NCBI RefSeq assembly: GCF_001941625.1
Contig: NZ_CP016076.1
Span: 5,564,001-5,628,000 of the forward strand
DNA: 64,000 nucleotides
DNA from: Actinoalloteichus fjordicus
GTDB taxonomy: Bacteria > Actinomycetota > Actinomycetes > Mycobacteriales > Pseudonocardiaceae
Direction: 5' to 3'
Of the stretch, positions 53,354-62,065 are shown in pieces. The notes below the pieces were generated by a model. That model was not told where the DNA came from, did no database searches, and saw only the letters and a list, made by a program, of their open reading frames with translations. Each line of letters begins with the position of its first letter. Position 1 is the stretch's first letter. The position numbers were made by a program, and so were the translations under genes.

Positions 53354-53373
53354 TTGGATAGCGCTTTCCAAGT
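53354..53373. promoter_or_regulatory. Extended LacI-type operator, right pectate lyase side
   Basis: CTTGGATAGCGCTTTCCAAG is a 20-bp palindrome broken at one pair. It contains the shared 14-mer at 53357-53370 and lies just downstream of a promoter candidate for the gene at 53467. Confidence 0.78.
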
Positions 53374-53466
53374 CCGCCTCACCCACCTCGAGTCTCCCGC
53401 ACAGACGCTCGTCGGCCGAAGTGGGTCGAGCACTGCCCCCAATCACGACCCGGGAAGGGATTGACA

Positions 53467-54456
53467 ATGTCGTCTTTCTCAACGAATACGTCGAAGTCCG
53501 CCAGGAATCGGACGGCCCTGTTGGCCGCAGCCGGCGCCCTGCTGCTCACCATGACGAGTGTGACCGCCGCCGCAGCCGACCAGGCCGTGCCCGCCGCCGA
53601 CCCCGGCATCCTGCAGTCCGGCCCGATCGGCTGGGCGTCGCAGAACGGCGGCACCACCGGCGGCGCGGGCGGCTCCACCGTCACGGTGACCTCGGCCTCC
53701 GCGCTCATCAGCAACATGCAGGCGTCCGGCCCGCGCATCGTGCAGGTGAGCGGCACGATCAATCTGAGCGGGATGAACGACATCGCCTCCGACAAGACCC
53801 TGGTCGGCATCAACAACGCCCGGATCAACGGCGGCGGCATCGACGTCGACGGCGCGCACAACGTCATCATCCGCAACATCACCTTCGCGGGCGCCACCGA
53901 CGACTCGGTCAACGTGCAGGACGCATCGACCAACATCTGGATCGACCACAACACGTTCCTGCCCGGCTACGACGGCTCGCTGGACATCAAGCGCGAGTCC
54001 GACTTCGTGACCGTCTCCTGGAACCACTTCGACGGGACGGACAAGACCTCGCTGCTCGGCCACAGCGACAGCTTCAGCGCCGACGCCGACAACCTGCGGG
54101 TGACGTACCACCACAACTTCTACGACAACACCAACACCCGGAACCCGCGCATCCGCTACGGCCGGGGCGTGCACGTCTTCAACAACTACTACCTGAACAG
54201 CAACGAGTACGGCATCGCCTCAACGGAGAATGCGTCGGTGCTGGTCGAGGCCAACTACTTCCAGGGCGTGGACACGCCCACCGAGGTCGGCTACGCCAGC
54301 TCCGACCCCGGCGACCTCGTCGAGCGCAACAACATCTACTCCAACTCGGGCACGCCCAACACCAGGGGCAGCTTCGTCGGAGTTCCGTACTCCTACAGCC
54401 CGGCCTCGGCGTCGAGCATCCCGTCACTCGTGAGCAACGGCGCGGGCGTCTCGTGA
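53467..54456 (+). CDS. Secreted pectate lyase, PL1 family (short form)
   Basis: The 329-residue protein has a signal peptide (RTALLAAAGALLLTMTSVTAAAA) and a PL1 beta-helix. Key segments are KTLVGINNARI, NVIIRNITFAGATDDSVNVQD, NIWIDHNTF, DGSLDIKRESDFVTVSWNHFDGTDKTSLLGHSD and HHNFYDNTNTRNPRIRYGRGVHVFNNYY (catalytic Arg). It lacks the linker of its divergent neighbour and so may act on different pectin stretches. The ATG at 53467 follows GGAAGGGA. A strong terminator follows. Confidence 0.94.
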   Translation: MSSFSTNTSKSARNRTALLAAAGALLLTMTSVTAAAADQAVPAADPGILQSGPIGWASQNGGTTGGAGGSTVTVTSASALISNMQASGPRIVQVSGTINLSGMNDIASDKTLVGINNARINGGGIDVDGAHNVIIRNITFAGATDDSVNVQDASTNIWIDHNTFLPGYDGSLDIKRESDFVTVSWNHFDGTDKTSLLGHSDSFSADADNLRVTYHHNFYDNTNTRNPRIRYGRGVHVFNNYYLNSNEYGIASTENASVLVEANYFQGVDTPTEVGYASSDPGDLVERNNIYSNSGTPNTRGSFVGVPYSYSPASASSIPSLVSNGAGVS

Positions 54457-54473
54457 TCTGAGGCGTCCGACAC

Positions 54474-54508
54474 CCGGCCCGCAACGCTCCCGATGCGTTG
54501 CGGGCCGG
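54474..54508. terminator. Terminator after the short pectate lyase gene
   Basis: A perfect 14-bp stem (CCGGCCCGCAACGC and its complement) with a 7-base loop. It lies between convergent genes. Confidence 0.8.
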
Positions 54509-54606
54509 CTTGCTGCCGGTCAGCCGACTGTCGACGGACCTCGAACCCGTCAGGCCGTCGCGATGGAGGCCGTCACCGGTCGACGGCCGTCACCGCTTCA
54601 CTCCCA

Positions 54607-56334
54607 TCACCGGTCGGCAGACTCCGCGAACCGAGGCCGCAGGGCCGTGACCACGATCCGATCGACGGCCAGGTATGCCGAGTCCTCGGCGGCACCCGGT
54701 GCGGAGGCGGCGGCGCCGCCTGCCCCAGTTTCGGCCACCGCGAACACGCCGACCTTCGCCCCCACCCAGCGGCCCGCCGTCGCAGCGAAGCTCGCGTCCG
54801 GCCCGGTGCCGAGCCGGTGGAACACGCCGTCGCCGTCGGCCACGCCGAACCGACAGCGGCCGCCCGACGACACCTCCAGTCGCATCCGCAGCGTCGCCGT
54901 GGTCACCGGACCGAGATCACGGGCCGCCAGCTCGGTCTCGGCGCCCTCCCCGGCCAGCCTGCGCCGCAGCACCAGGCGCAGGCCCGCCTGCCCGGCCACC
55001 ACGCCCAACCAGGCGTAGTCGTCGCCGAGGACCGCGAGTCCGCCGCGCCACTGCTCGTCCGAGCTGCGCCCGACCGGTCGCAGGTCCACGGTGACCGCGA
55101 ACTCCTCCGCGGGCCAGCGCCGAGTGAGCACCTGTCCGACGGCCCGCAGGTCGCCTGCATCCCGGTCCGGCCGGGCGAACAGCCGCAGCGCTCCCGGTTC
55201 CTCCGTCAGCGAGAACCAGGACGGCACCGGGTTCGCCTGCCAGGACCACTGCGGGCCGAGCCCCTCCGGGGTGAAGCGCTCGTCCACCGAGTCCTGAGCA
55301 CTCGGCACGGTCGCGTCCGCCCCGGCCGAGGCGGCGGGAAGCGCGGGCTTGGGATGGGTCAGGACCGGCCTGCCGCAGCCGTTCTCATCCGGGTCGACCC
55401 CGATGACCGGCCAGCCGTCGGCACCCCAGCTCATCGGCTGGAGGTGGACCACCCGGCCGTAGACGCCCCGATCCTGGAAGTGCAGGAACCAGTCCTCGCC
55501 CGTCGGCGTGTCGACCCATGCTCCCTGATGCGGCCCGTTGACCTCGGTGTCCCGCTGCGCCAGCACGATCCGGTGCTCGTAAGGGCCGTCGATCGACCGA
55601 GCCCGGAACACCGACTGCCAGCCGGTGGCGACGCCGCCTGCGGGGGCGAAGACGTAGTACCAGCCCTCTCGCCGGTAGAGCTTGGGGCCTTCCAGGGTGT
55701 GGCAGCCGGGGATCTCGTCGCCGTCGATCAGCGTCCGGCCCTCGTCGAGGAGCTCGGTCGCATCGGGGGACATCCGGTGCAGGGTGAGCCGGTTGCTGAT
55801 GCCCGACCGGCTGGCCGCCCAGCCGTGCACGAGGTACGCCGAGCCGTCGGCGTCCCACAACGGACAGGGATCGATGAGTCCCCGGCCTGCCTTGATCAGG
55901 TGCGGAGCCGACCACGGGCCGTCCGGCCGCGTCGCGGTGAGCACCCGGATGCCGAAGTCGGGGTCGCCGTAGAACACGTGGTAGCGGCCCGCGTGGAACC
56001 GCAGCGACGGCGCCCAGACGCCCTTCCCCGGCTGCGGTCGCGCGAAGACGTCGGCCGGTTCCTGGGCGGGCAGTGCATGACCGGTCAGCCGCCAGTCGAC
56101 GAGGTTCCGCGAGGTGGCCATGGTCAGTCCCGGCGCGGCCGCGAAGGTGGAGGCGACGAGGTGGAAGTCGTCGCCGACGCGGATGACGTCCGGGTCGGAC
56201 AGGTCGGTGCACAGCACCGGATTGCGATACGTCCCGTCGCCCTGATCGGCCTGCCACGGCGGGCCGTCGTCCTCGCTCGGTGCCGCGATGCCCTCCTCGG
56301 CAGCCGATGACATCGACCCTGGACCGTTCGACAC
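54607..56334 (-). CDS. Glycoside hydrolase family 43 with C-terminal beta-sandwich
   Basis: This roughly 575-residue enzyme is a GH43 five-bladed propeller (about 30-350). The three carboxylates sit in DLSDPDVIRVGDDFHLVAST (base), LIDPCPLWDADG (pKa modulator) and CHTLEGPKLYRR (acid). A concanavalin-like C-terminal domain follows (QWSWQANPVPSWFSL to the end). It probably removes arabinose, xylose or galactose side chains from pectin. No signal peptide is visible, so it may act inside the cell on imported oligomers. The GTG at 56334 is preferred; an ATG at 56415 or 56313 is possible. It follows a binding-lipoprotein gene. Confidence 0.88.
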   Translation of the reverse strand: MSNGPGSMSSAAEEGIAAPSEDDGPPWQADQGDGTYRNPVLCTDLSDPDVIRVGDDFHLVASTFAAAPGLTMATSRNLVDWRLTGHALPAQEPADVFARPQPGKGVWAPSLRFHAGRYHVFYGDPDFGIRVLTATRPDGPWSAPHLIKAGRGLIDPCPLWDADGSAYLVHGWAASRSGISNRLTLHRMSPDATELLDEGRTLIDGDEIPGCHTLEGPKLYRREGWYYVFAPAGGVATGWQSVFRARSIDGPYEHRIVLAQRDTEVNGPHQGAWVDTPTGEDWFLHFQDRGVYGRVVHLQPMSWGADGWPVIGVDPDENGCGRPVLTHPKPALPAASAGADATVPSAQDSVDERFTPEGLGPQWSWQANPVPSWFSLTEEPGALRLFARPDRDAGDLRAVGQVLTRRWPAEEFAVTVDLRPVGRSSDEQWRGGLAVLGDDYAWLGVVAGQAGLRLVLRRRLAGEGAETELAARDLGPVTTATLRMRLEVSSGGRCRFGVADGDGVFHRLGTGPDASFAATAGRWVGAKVGVFAVAETGAGGAAASAPGAAEDSAYLAVDRIVVTALRPRFAESADR

Positions 56335-56505
56335 GACGCACGCCTCTCGCTCGACGAGACGGCCGGGCGTTCGCGGATCGACTCCGGACACCCGGCGATC
56401 CCGGATGGTGTTCACTGTCGTGGCTGACTCGACCGCTCGTCGAATCAGTTCCTGCCGCTCGTCCTCGGCGGCCGGGCCGGACCCGACCGCCGAGGACAGA
56501 CCGGC

Positions 56506-57786
56506 TCAGCCGTCGAGGGACTGGCGGGCCTCGTTCATGAGCTGGGCCGCCGCATCCTCGACGGACATCCCGCCGAAGTTGTACGAGTCGTAGATGACCG
56601 TGAACGATCGCTTCACCGAGCCCGCGCCCGTGGGCGGCGCGTTGGGCGCCTCGCCCATCAGGTCGGCGACGCTCTCCTGATAGTCGAAGACCTGCTGGTT
56701 GGCGCCGTCCAGATCGGTGCCGATCGCCTCACGGACCGCCGCGTTCGGCGGCATGCTGCGCACCACGCCCAGGGCCTGACCAGCCTCGACGTCGTTGACC
56801 AGGAAGTCGATCAGCATCGCCGACTCGACCGGGTGATCGCTGGAGCTGCCGATGCTGTACATCGAGGCGGAGGCGGCGAGCATTCCGGTGCTGTCGGTGT
56901 CGGTCGGCCACGGGGCCAGCTCGACCAGGCCGTCGGACGAGGCGTGGTAGCTGGGCGCCGAGGAGTCGTAGTTGAACTCGGCCGCCGACCGTCCCAGGAC
57001 CAGGGGCGAGGTGTCGATGCTGCCGTTGAAGGTGGTCGTCACCTCGGCAGGCGTCACCACGCCGCTCGCCTGGAGGCTCTTGGTCCAGGTCCAGAACTCG
57101 ACGAGGTCGGCCTCCTCGAATCCGAGGGCGCCTTCGGGGTCGTACAGCGACTTCCCGTCCTGGCGGAGCCAGAAGTCGAACCAGTCGGAGAATCCGCCGA
57201 AGTCGCTGTAGCCGTAGACCTCGCCGTCCGTCGCCTCGTGGATGCGGCTGCCCGCCTCCTCGAAGTCGTCCCACGTCCAGCCCGCCGAAGGCGGCTCGAC
57301 CTCGGCCGCCTCCCACTGCTCGACGTCGTACAGCAGCGTCTGAGTGTTCTGCCCGGCGGGAATCGCGTAGAGGACGCCGTCGATGCTGGCACCATCGATC
57401 AGGCTGGTCGGGAGGTCGCCGGTGTCGATCTCGCTGCCGACGTGCTCACCGAGGTCCGCGAGCACACCTCGGTCGGCGAACTCACGCAGGAACGGCATGT
57501 CGGTCTGCACGACGTCCGGGCTGTTCCCGCCTGCCACCTGCGTGGAGAGACGTTCGACGTAGGCGTTGTAGTCGGCGAAGGACACCGAGACGGTGATGTC
57601 GGGGTTCTCGGCCATGAAGAGATCCACGGCGGCCTGAGTGGCCTCAGCCCGGTCGTCGTTTCCCCACCAGTGGAAGGAGATCTCGACTGCGCCGTCCTCG
57701 GCGGTGTCTCCACACGCGGTCAACGTGCTCCCCACGGCTAACGCGATCACCATCGCACCAGTCCGCTGCCATCGTGATCGAGACAC
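56506..57786 (-). CDS. Orphan sugar-binding lipoprotein (ABC importer type)
   Basis: The 426-residue paralogue of the binding protein at 46329 has lipobox LTAC (Cys25), FHWWGNDDRAEATQAAVDLF, NSPDVVQTDMPFLREFADRGVL, GWTWDDFEEAGS and HPVESAMLIDFLVNDVEAGQ. The GTG at 57786 follows AAGGAGG. No permease is linked, so it probably feeds a shared permease pair, perhaps that at 47691-49562, with a different ligand. The GH43 gene follows in the same direction. An AT-rich palindrome lies in its leader. Confidence 0.92.
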   Translation of the reverse strand: MSRSRWQRTGAMVIALAVGSTLTACGDTAEDGAVEISFHWWGNDDRAEATQAAVDLFMAENPDITVSVSFADYNAYVERLSTQVAGGNSPDVVQTDMPFLREFADRGVLADLGEHVGSEIDTGDLPTSLIDGASIDGVLYAIPAGQNTQTLLYDVEQWEAAEVEPPSAGWTWDDFEEAGSRIHEATDGEVYGYSDFGGFSDWFDFWLRQDGKSLYDPEGALGFEEADLVEFWTWTKSLQASGVVTPAEVTTTFNGSIDTSPLVLGRSAAEFNYDSSAPSYHASSDGLVELAPWPTDTDSTGMLAASASMYSIGSSSDHPVESAMLIDFLVNDVEAGQALGVVRSMPPNAAVREAIGTDLDGANQQVFDYQESVADLMGEAPNAPPTGAGSVKRSFTVIYDSYNFGGMSVEDAAAQLMNEARQSLDG

Positions 57787-58144
57787 GGCACCTCCTTCTC
57801 GACACAAAGTCGAAAACGATTCGTTTTGTCTAAGGTCACCGATGCTAAGCAGCGACCATGTGGGTTCCACGACCGGGAGCGGATGTAACCCGTTCGTGTC
57901 ATTTCATCGGCGGGAAACCCACCGAAACCTACGCCGAATGGATCAACCATTCATAACCCATAGTCACAATTAGTGTGATGGGTGTGCGAAAAGGTGACTC
58001 CGAGTAGGCCGATCGGACCGGATCGACTCGCCCTCGGTAATCCCGCACTCAGCGCGGCACCGTCGTCGAACCGCAGTCGCCGCCCGCGCTGCGCGGTTCT
58101 CGGCGAGGGCGGGTTCGGCTGCGGTCGCGGCGGCATCGGACGTC
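57787..58144. other. Regulatory gap upstream of the orphan binding-protein gene
   Basis: It holds the palindrome at 57813-57827 and, on the minus strand, a -10-like TAGCAT (57842-57847). The rest has no gene. Confidence 0.5.
57813..57827. promoter_or_regulatory. Distinct LacI-like operator (AT-rich palindrome)
   Basis: AAAACGA-T-TCGTTTT is a perfect 15-bp palindrome between the probable -10 and the ribosome binding site of the orphan binding-protein gene. It differs from the AAGCGCTT-type operators elsewhere in the window, so a different repressor probably binds it. Confidence 0.72.
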
Positions 58145-60118
58145 TCACACCGGCCAGTCGAAGGACTGCGCGACGCCGTCGCTCCACCGCACGGTGACGG
58201 CGGGCGTCGCCCCGGAATCGCCTGCCGCCGCGACGTCCACCCCGGCCACCGACAACCCCGGCTCAGCCTGCTGCCCGGCCAGACCGAACGCCGCGGCATA
58301 GATCCGTCCCGGCTCCACCGGACCGACACTGACCAGTGTGGACACCGCGGAGAACCGGCCGACGGCTGAGACGCCCTCCAGGCGCAGCGGAGCGCCGCCG
58401 ACCAGCCCGAGCAGACCGACGGCACGGCCCAGCAGCCCGCCTGCCAGGATCACCTCGCCCTCGGGTGCGGTCTCGATCTCGGGTGGCGTCTCGCCCGCCA
58501 ACGGCCAACCACTGACCCGTAACCGCAGTCCCGCCGAGGTGACGGACTCCTCGGCCTGATCCTCGCTCCCGGTCGGCTCCTCGACCCGGACCAGCCGGAC
58601 CTCCCACGATCCGCGCAGCACCGAGCCCACCGTCACGGTCGGACCGACCCGGAAGGTCTCGGCGGCCGGGTCGACGGGCCAGTGCGCACGGTGCCGGGAG
58701 AAGGCGACGCCGTCCACCACGCCGAGCGGGCGCACCGGCGGACGCATCGAGGGCTCCCCCTGCGCATCCAGCAAGACCACCGCCGAGTCCGTGGGGATCG
58801 CCTCCAGTCCTCGACCCCGCCGCAGCTCGACCGCAGGGTCGAGATGGACCGCGGTGTGGGTGGAGAAGGCGAAGGCCGTGTAGATCGGCAGCTCCGGCGC
58901 GAGTCGCTCGTCCGATGCCCGGTCGGTCCCGTGATTGACCACCCGCACGACGCCGTCGGCCTTCGTGCCGGAGACCAGCCAGCCCGGCCCCGGCAGGTCG
59001 AGTTCGTAGTCACCCTGCTCCACCGGCAGCGGCGCCTCCACCGACGTCCACACCGGATGATCCTCTGGCAGGAGCAGCCCGAGCATCCCCTTGCTCGCCC
59101 AGTACGGCGAGGCGGGCCCGGAATACCACTGCGCCAGCGCCGGGAACGGCCCATGCCAGCCCGTGGTCAACACGTCGGCGCCGTCCAGCGCCCCCCGGTC
59201 GAGGAAGTACCGCAGCGTGCCGCTGGCCCAGCGTCGCAGCACCCCGGGATCGAACGGCCCGGAGTCGAACACGGCGGCGGCCCAGACCGGTGCGAGGGCG
59301 GCCCACCGGTAGATGAGCGACCGCCCCTGGAACAGCGGGGCGCCGTCGGCGCCGAACAGTGCGGCGTGATCGGGCAGGAACTCGGCGAGCCGGTCGAGGT
59401 AGACCGGGCGGTACTCCTGCGCGAGCGGCAGATCCGGCGACATCCGACACCACCACAGCGGATAGAGGTGGAACGCCCATGCGGTGTAGAAGTCGTGCTT
59501 GCGCAGTCCGCCGTCGGTGTACCAGCCGCCGCCGCGATGCCACGACTCGGTCAGCTCACAGTTGCGATCGAGGTCGGCCTGCGACCAGGGCCCGTCGACC
59601 GATCGAAGGAAGGCCTCGGTGACGTTCTGGAACCAGATCCAGTTGTTGTCGATCGCGGGCTCGCCGACCTGGCCCGCCAACCAGGTCACCACCCGCTCCT
59701 GAACGCCGCTGTCGAGCCGATCCCAGAGCCACGGTCGTGTCTCGTGCAGTCCGATCACGATGGAGGCAGCCTCGACCTTGGCCTGGCCGGCCTCGGCGAA
59801 CGTCGGCCAGCGCTCCGGGTTCGTCGGGTCCGTCCCGGCGGCCAGGCCCGCCGCATAGCGACCGAGGAAGTCGTGCGGATCGACGCCGCCGCTGCCCGCC
59901 ACCCGGAAGGCCGCGGTGAGGAAAGTCCTGGCGAAGCCCTCCAGACCGTCGCTCCACTCACCCGACCGCGACGGCGACCCCGGCAGCCGAAGAAGGGCCT
60001 GGGTCGGTGAGGCATGGGGACGGACGCCGAGCAGCATCCGATCGGCCGCCGCAGCCCAGTGCGTGCGGGTCCAACCGGTGAACGGCGACAGTGCGCGGTC
60101 CTCGTCGGGCAGTGACAA
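58145..60118 (-). CDS. DUF2264 family protein
   Basis: The 657-residue protein matches DUF2264. The N-terminal two thirds form an alpha/alpha barrel-like region (GLEGFARTFLTAAFRVAG, NNWIWFQNVTEAFLRS, GGWYTDGGLRKHDFYTAWAFHLYPLWW, FQGRSLIYRWA, GMLGLLLPEDHPVW), and a beta-rich C-terminal part follows. The aromatic and acidic residues suggest a carbohydrate-active role. It has no signal peptide, so it would be cytosolic. Its neighbours (GH43, binding proteins, rhamnulokinase) suggest action on imported rhamnogalacturonan oligomers. The catalytic activity of the family is not known to me. Confidence 0.88.
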   Translation of the reverse strand: MSLPDEDRALSPFTGWTRTHWAAAADRMLLGVRPHASPTQALLRLPGSPSRSGEWSDGLEGFARTFLTAAFRVAGSGGVDPHDFLGRYAAGLAAGTDPTNPERWPTFAEAGQAKVEAASIVIGLHETRPWLWDRLDSGVQERVVTWLAGQVGEPAIDNNWIWFQNVTEAFLRSVDGPWSQADLDRNCELTESWHRGGGWYTDGGLRKHDFYTAWAFHLYPLWWCRMSPDLPLAQEYRPVYLDRLAEFLPDHAALFGADGAPLFQGRSLIYRWAALAPVWAAAVFDSGPFDPGVLRRWASGTLRYFLDRGALDGADVLTTGWHGPFPALAQWYSGPASPYWASKGMLGLLLPEDHPVWTSVEAPLPVEQGDYELDLPGPGWLVSGTKADGVVRVVNHGTDRASDERLAPELPIYTAFAFSTHTAVHLDPAVELRRGRGLEAIPTDSAVVLLDAQGEPSMRPPVRPLGVVDGVAFSRHRAHWPVDPAAETFRVGPTVTVGSVLRGSWEVRLVRVEEPTGSEDQAEESVTSAGLRLRVSGWPLAGETPPEIETAPEGEVILAGGLLGRAVGLLGLVGGAPLRLEGVSAVGRFSAVSTLVSVGPVEPGRIYAAAFGLAGQQAEPGLSVAGVDVAAAGDSGATPAVTVRWSDGVAQSFDWPV

Positions 60119-60454
60119 CAGACGACCTCCTCAAGGCTTCCCGCGATGGTGCCTCCCCGACCTGCTCCGCAGTGGCGAGACGTCGGGTCGCGACCGCATC
60201 CGGTCATCTGCTCGACAGACCGGGGTCGGATGTCCTCCCATCTAAGGGCCTGTCTTTGGTCCCCCTCCATCGTGAGCGGGATCAGCGTGGATGAGCTGCA
60301 AGGCGAAGGAAAGAGACATAACGGAGTTATGTTGACTGACGACAACGCCGCAGATCGCCGCGGTGGCCCCGCGCAACAGGAAAGTGGGGATAAAAGACAG
60401 GCGCTAGGGCAGCGGTCTCGACGTCGAGACCGCTCGACGACGTGGAGGGCGATG
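60119..60454. other. Divergent spacer between DUF2264 and a binding-protein gene
   Basis: It contains the CATAAC palindrome at 60317-60331. I could not find a convincing -35/-10 pair, and I see no gene. Confidence 0.5.
60317..60331. promoter_or_regulatory. Third operator class: CATAAC palindrome
   Basis: CATAAC-GGA-GTTATG is perfect over both 6-bp arms and lies in the divergent spacer. It does not match the other operators. Confidence 0.6.
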
Positions 60455-61759
60455 ATGCCGACCAGAACGCGGGACAGCCGAGTACGCGGCCGAACCCTGG
60501 CGACCGGGGCGGTGTCGCTGTTGGCTGCCTGCGGTGTCCTCGCGGGCTGCGGCGGGTCCGGGTCCGGCGACGGCACGGTGTCGCTGGACTTCACCTGGTA
60601 CGGCAACGACAGTCGCGCCGAGGCCACCCAGGAGGCCGTCGACCTGTTCGAGGAGCGCAACCCCGGCATCACGGTGAACACGTCGTTCTCCGGTTTCGAC
60701 GCCTACTTCGAGAAGCTGTCCACGCAGGTGGCAGGCGGCAACGTTCCCGACGTGGTGCAGATGGACGCCGGCTACCTGCGGGAGTATGCCGAGCGCGGAA
60801 TGCTGCGGGACCTCGACGAGCACGTCGGCACCGAGATCGACATCGAGTCCGTCGACCCGGCTGGCCTGCGGTCGGGAGAGCTGCCTGCGGGCCGATTCGC
60901 GGTGCCGCTGGGTCGCAGCACCCAGACGATGGCCTACAACCCGACCATCTGGGCCGAGGCGGGGCTGGACGCGCCGGAGGTCGGCGACTTCACCTGGGAC
61001 GACCTCATCGAGGCCTCGGAGATCATCAGCGACAGCACCGACGGCGAGGTGGTCGGCCTGACCGATCCCGGCTGGGCGGTGGACTGGTTCCAGTTCTTCA
61101 TCCGCCAGCAAGGCCGGGAGCTGTACACCGAAGAGGGCATCGCCTTTACCGAAGAGGACGTCGCGGACTACTGGAACTTCACCCAGGGGCTCCGGGACGC
61201 GGGTGTGGTGACCTCTGCCGAGGTGACCAGCCAGGTCAACGGCTCGGTGGACACCTCGCCGCTGGTGTCCGGCAGGTCCGCGGCGGAGCTGAGCTATCTG
61301 GGCAGCTCGGCCTCGCTCTTCCCGACCATGGGCGAGGACGTGGCGCTGGCCCCGTGGCCGAGCAACGAGGAGGGCGAGACGGGCATCTATGCGTCGACCT
61401 CGATCCAGATCGCCATCGGCAGCCGCTCGGAACACCCCGAGGAGGCCGCCCGGCTGATCGACTTCCTGATGAACGACGTCGAGGCGGGCCAGATCCTGCG
61501 CACCGTCCGAGGCACTCCGCCCAACAGCGAGGTCCGGGCGGCCGTGGCCGAAGACCTCGACGGGGTCGACAAGATCCTCTTCGACTTCGAGGAGAGCATG
61601 GCCGACGAGCTGAGCGATGCGCCCTCCGCGCCGCCGCAGGGCTGGGGCTCGGTGAAGCGGACCTTCACCCGGGTCTACGACTCGATCAACTTCGGGGAGC
61701 TCACGGTCGACGAGGGCGCCGCCCTGCTGATGAACGAGACCGAGCAGCTGATCAGCTGA
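60455..61759 (+). CDS. Second orphan sugar-binding lipoprotein
   Basis: The 434-residue third paralogue of the binding-protein set has lipobox VLAGC (Cys32), FTWYGNDSRAEATQEAVDLFE, NVPDVVQMDAGYLREYAERGML, DFTWDDLIEASEI and HPEEAARLIDFLMNDVEAGQ. The second of two adjacent ATGs (60452 and 60455) is chosen for its spacing from GGAGGG at 60444-60449. It has no permease or ATPase beside it, and a strong terminator ends it as a single-gene unit. It is divergent from DUF2264. Confidence 0.92.
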   Translation: MPTRTRDSRVRGRTLATGAVSLLAACGVLAGCGGSGSGDGTVSLDFTWYGNDSRAEATQEAVDLFEERNPGITVNTSFSGFDAYFEKLSTQVAGGNVPDVVQMDAGYLREYAERGMLRDLDEHVGTEIDIESVDPAGLRSGELPAGRFAVPLGRSTQTMAYNPTIWAEAGLDAPEVGDFTWDDLIEASEIISDSTDGEVVGLTDPGWAVDWFQFFIRQQGRELYTEEGIAFTEEDVADYWNFTQGLRDAGVVTSAEVTSQVNGSVDTSPLVSGRSAAELSYLGSSASLFPTMGEDVALAPWPSNEEGETGIYASTSIQIAIGSRSEHPEEAARLIDFLMNDVEAGQILRTVRGTPPNSEVRAAVAEDLDGVDKILFDFEESMADELSDAPSAPPQGWGSVKRTFTRVYDSINFGELTVDEGAALLMNETEQLIS

Positions 61760-62065
61760 TCGCCGATTCCGTCGCCCGCCCCACGAGAGTGTGGGGCGGG
61801 CGACGGGCGGCGACGGGACCGGCACGTCGGCGGGTCTGCCGACCGGTGGCTGCCGCGAGGCAGGCTTGAAGGAGTCACCGGCCGCACGCCTCGGTGTCTC
61901 GTCGTGGCCGGACCGGCACGGCGGGCCTGGCGGATCGATCACCGCCGCCGAGGTCGGACCACTGAACCGACTGCCGGTCAACACCGCGGCAGAATCCCGG
62001 GACTGCCGGACACGGGAACCATGCGGGTGGCAGCAGACGACGCCGAGGCCCCGACCGAGGACGTT
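61760..62065. other. Spacer between convergent binding-protein and rhamnulokinase genes
   Basis: It contains the terminator at 61771-61804. No gene is seen. Confidence 0.55.
61771..61804. terminator. Strong terminator after the binding-protein gene
   Basis: A perfect 14-bp stem (GTCGCCCGCCCCAC and its complement) with loop GAGAGT. It lies between convergent genes. Confidence 0.85.

Larger units (their letters stand above)
52964..53466. other. Divergent regulatory region between two pectate lyase genes
   Basis: About 500 bp without a gene. It carries operators at 53175-53188 and 53354-53373, and a weak promoter candidate (TTGAGG at 53315-53320, TAGGAA at 53339-53344) for the rightward gene. 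The part next to the left gene is AT-rich for this genome. Confidence 0.65.
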
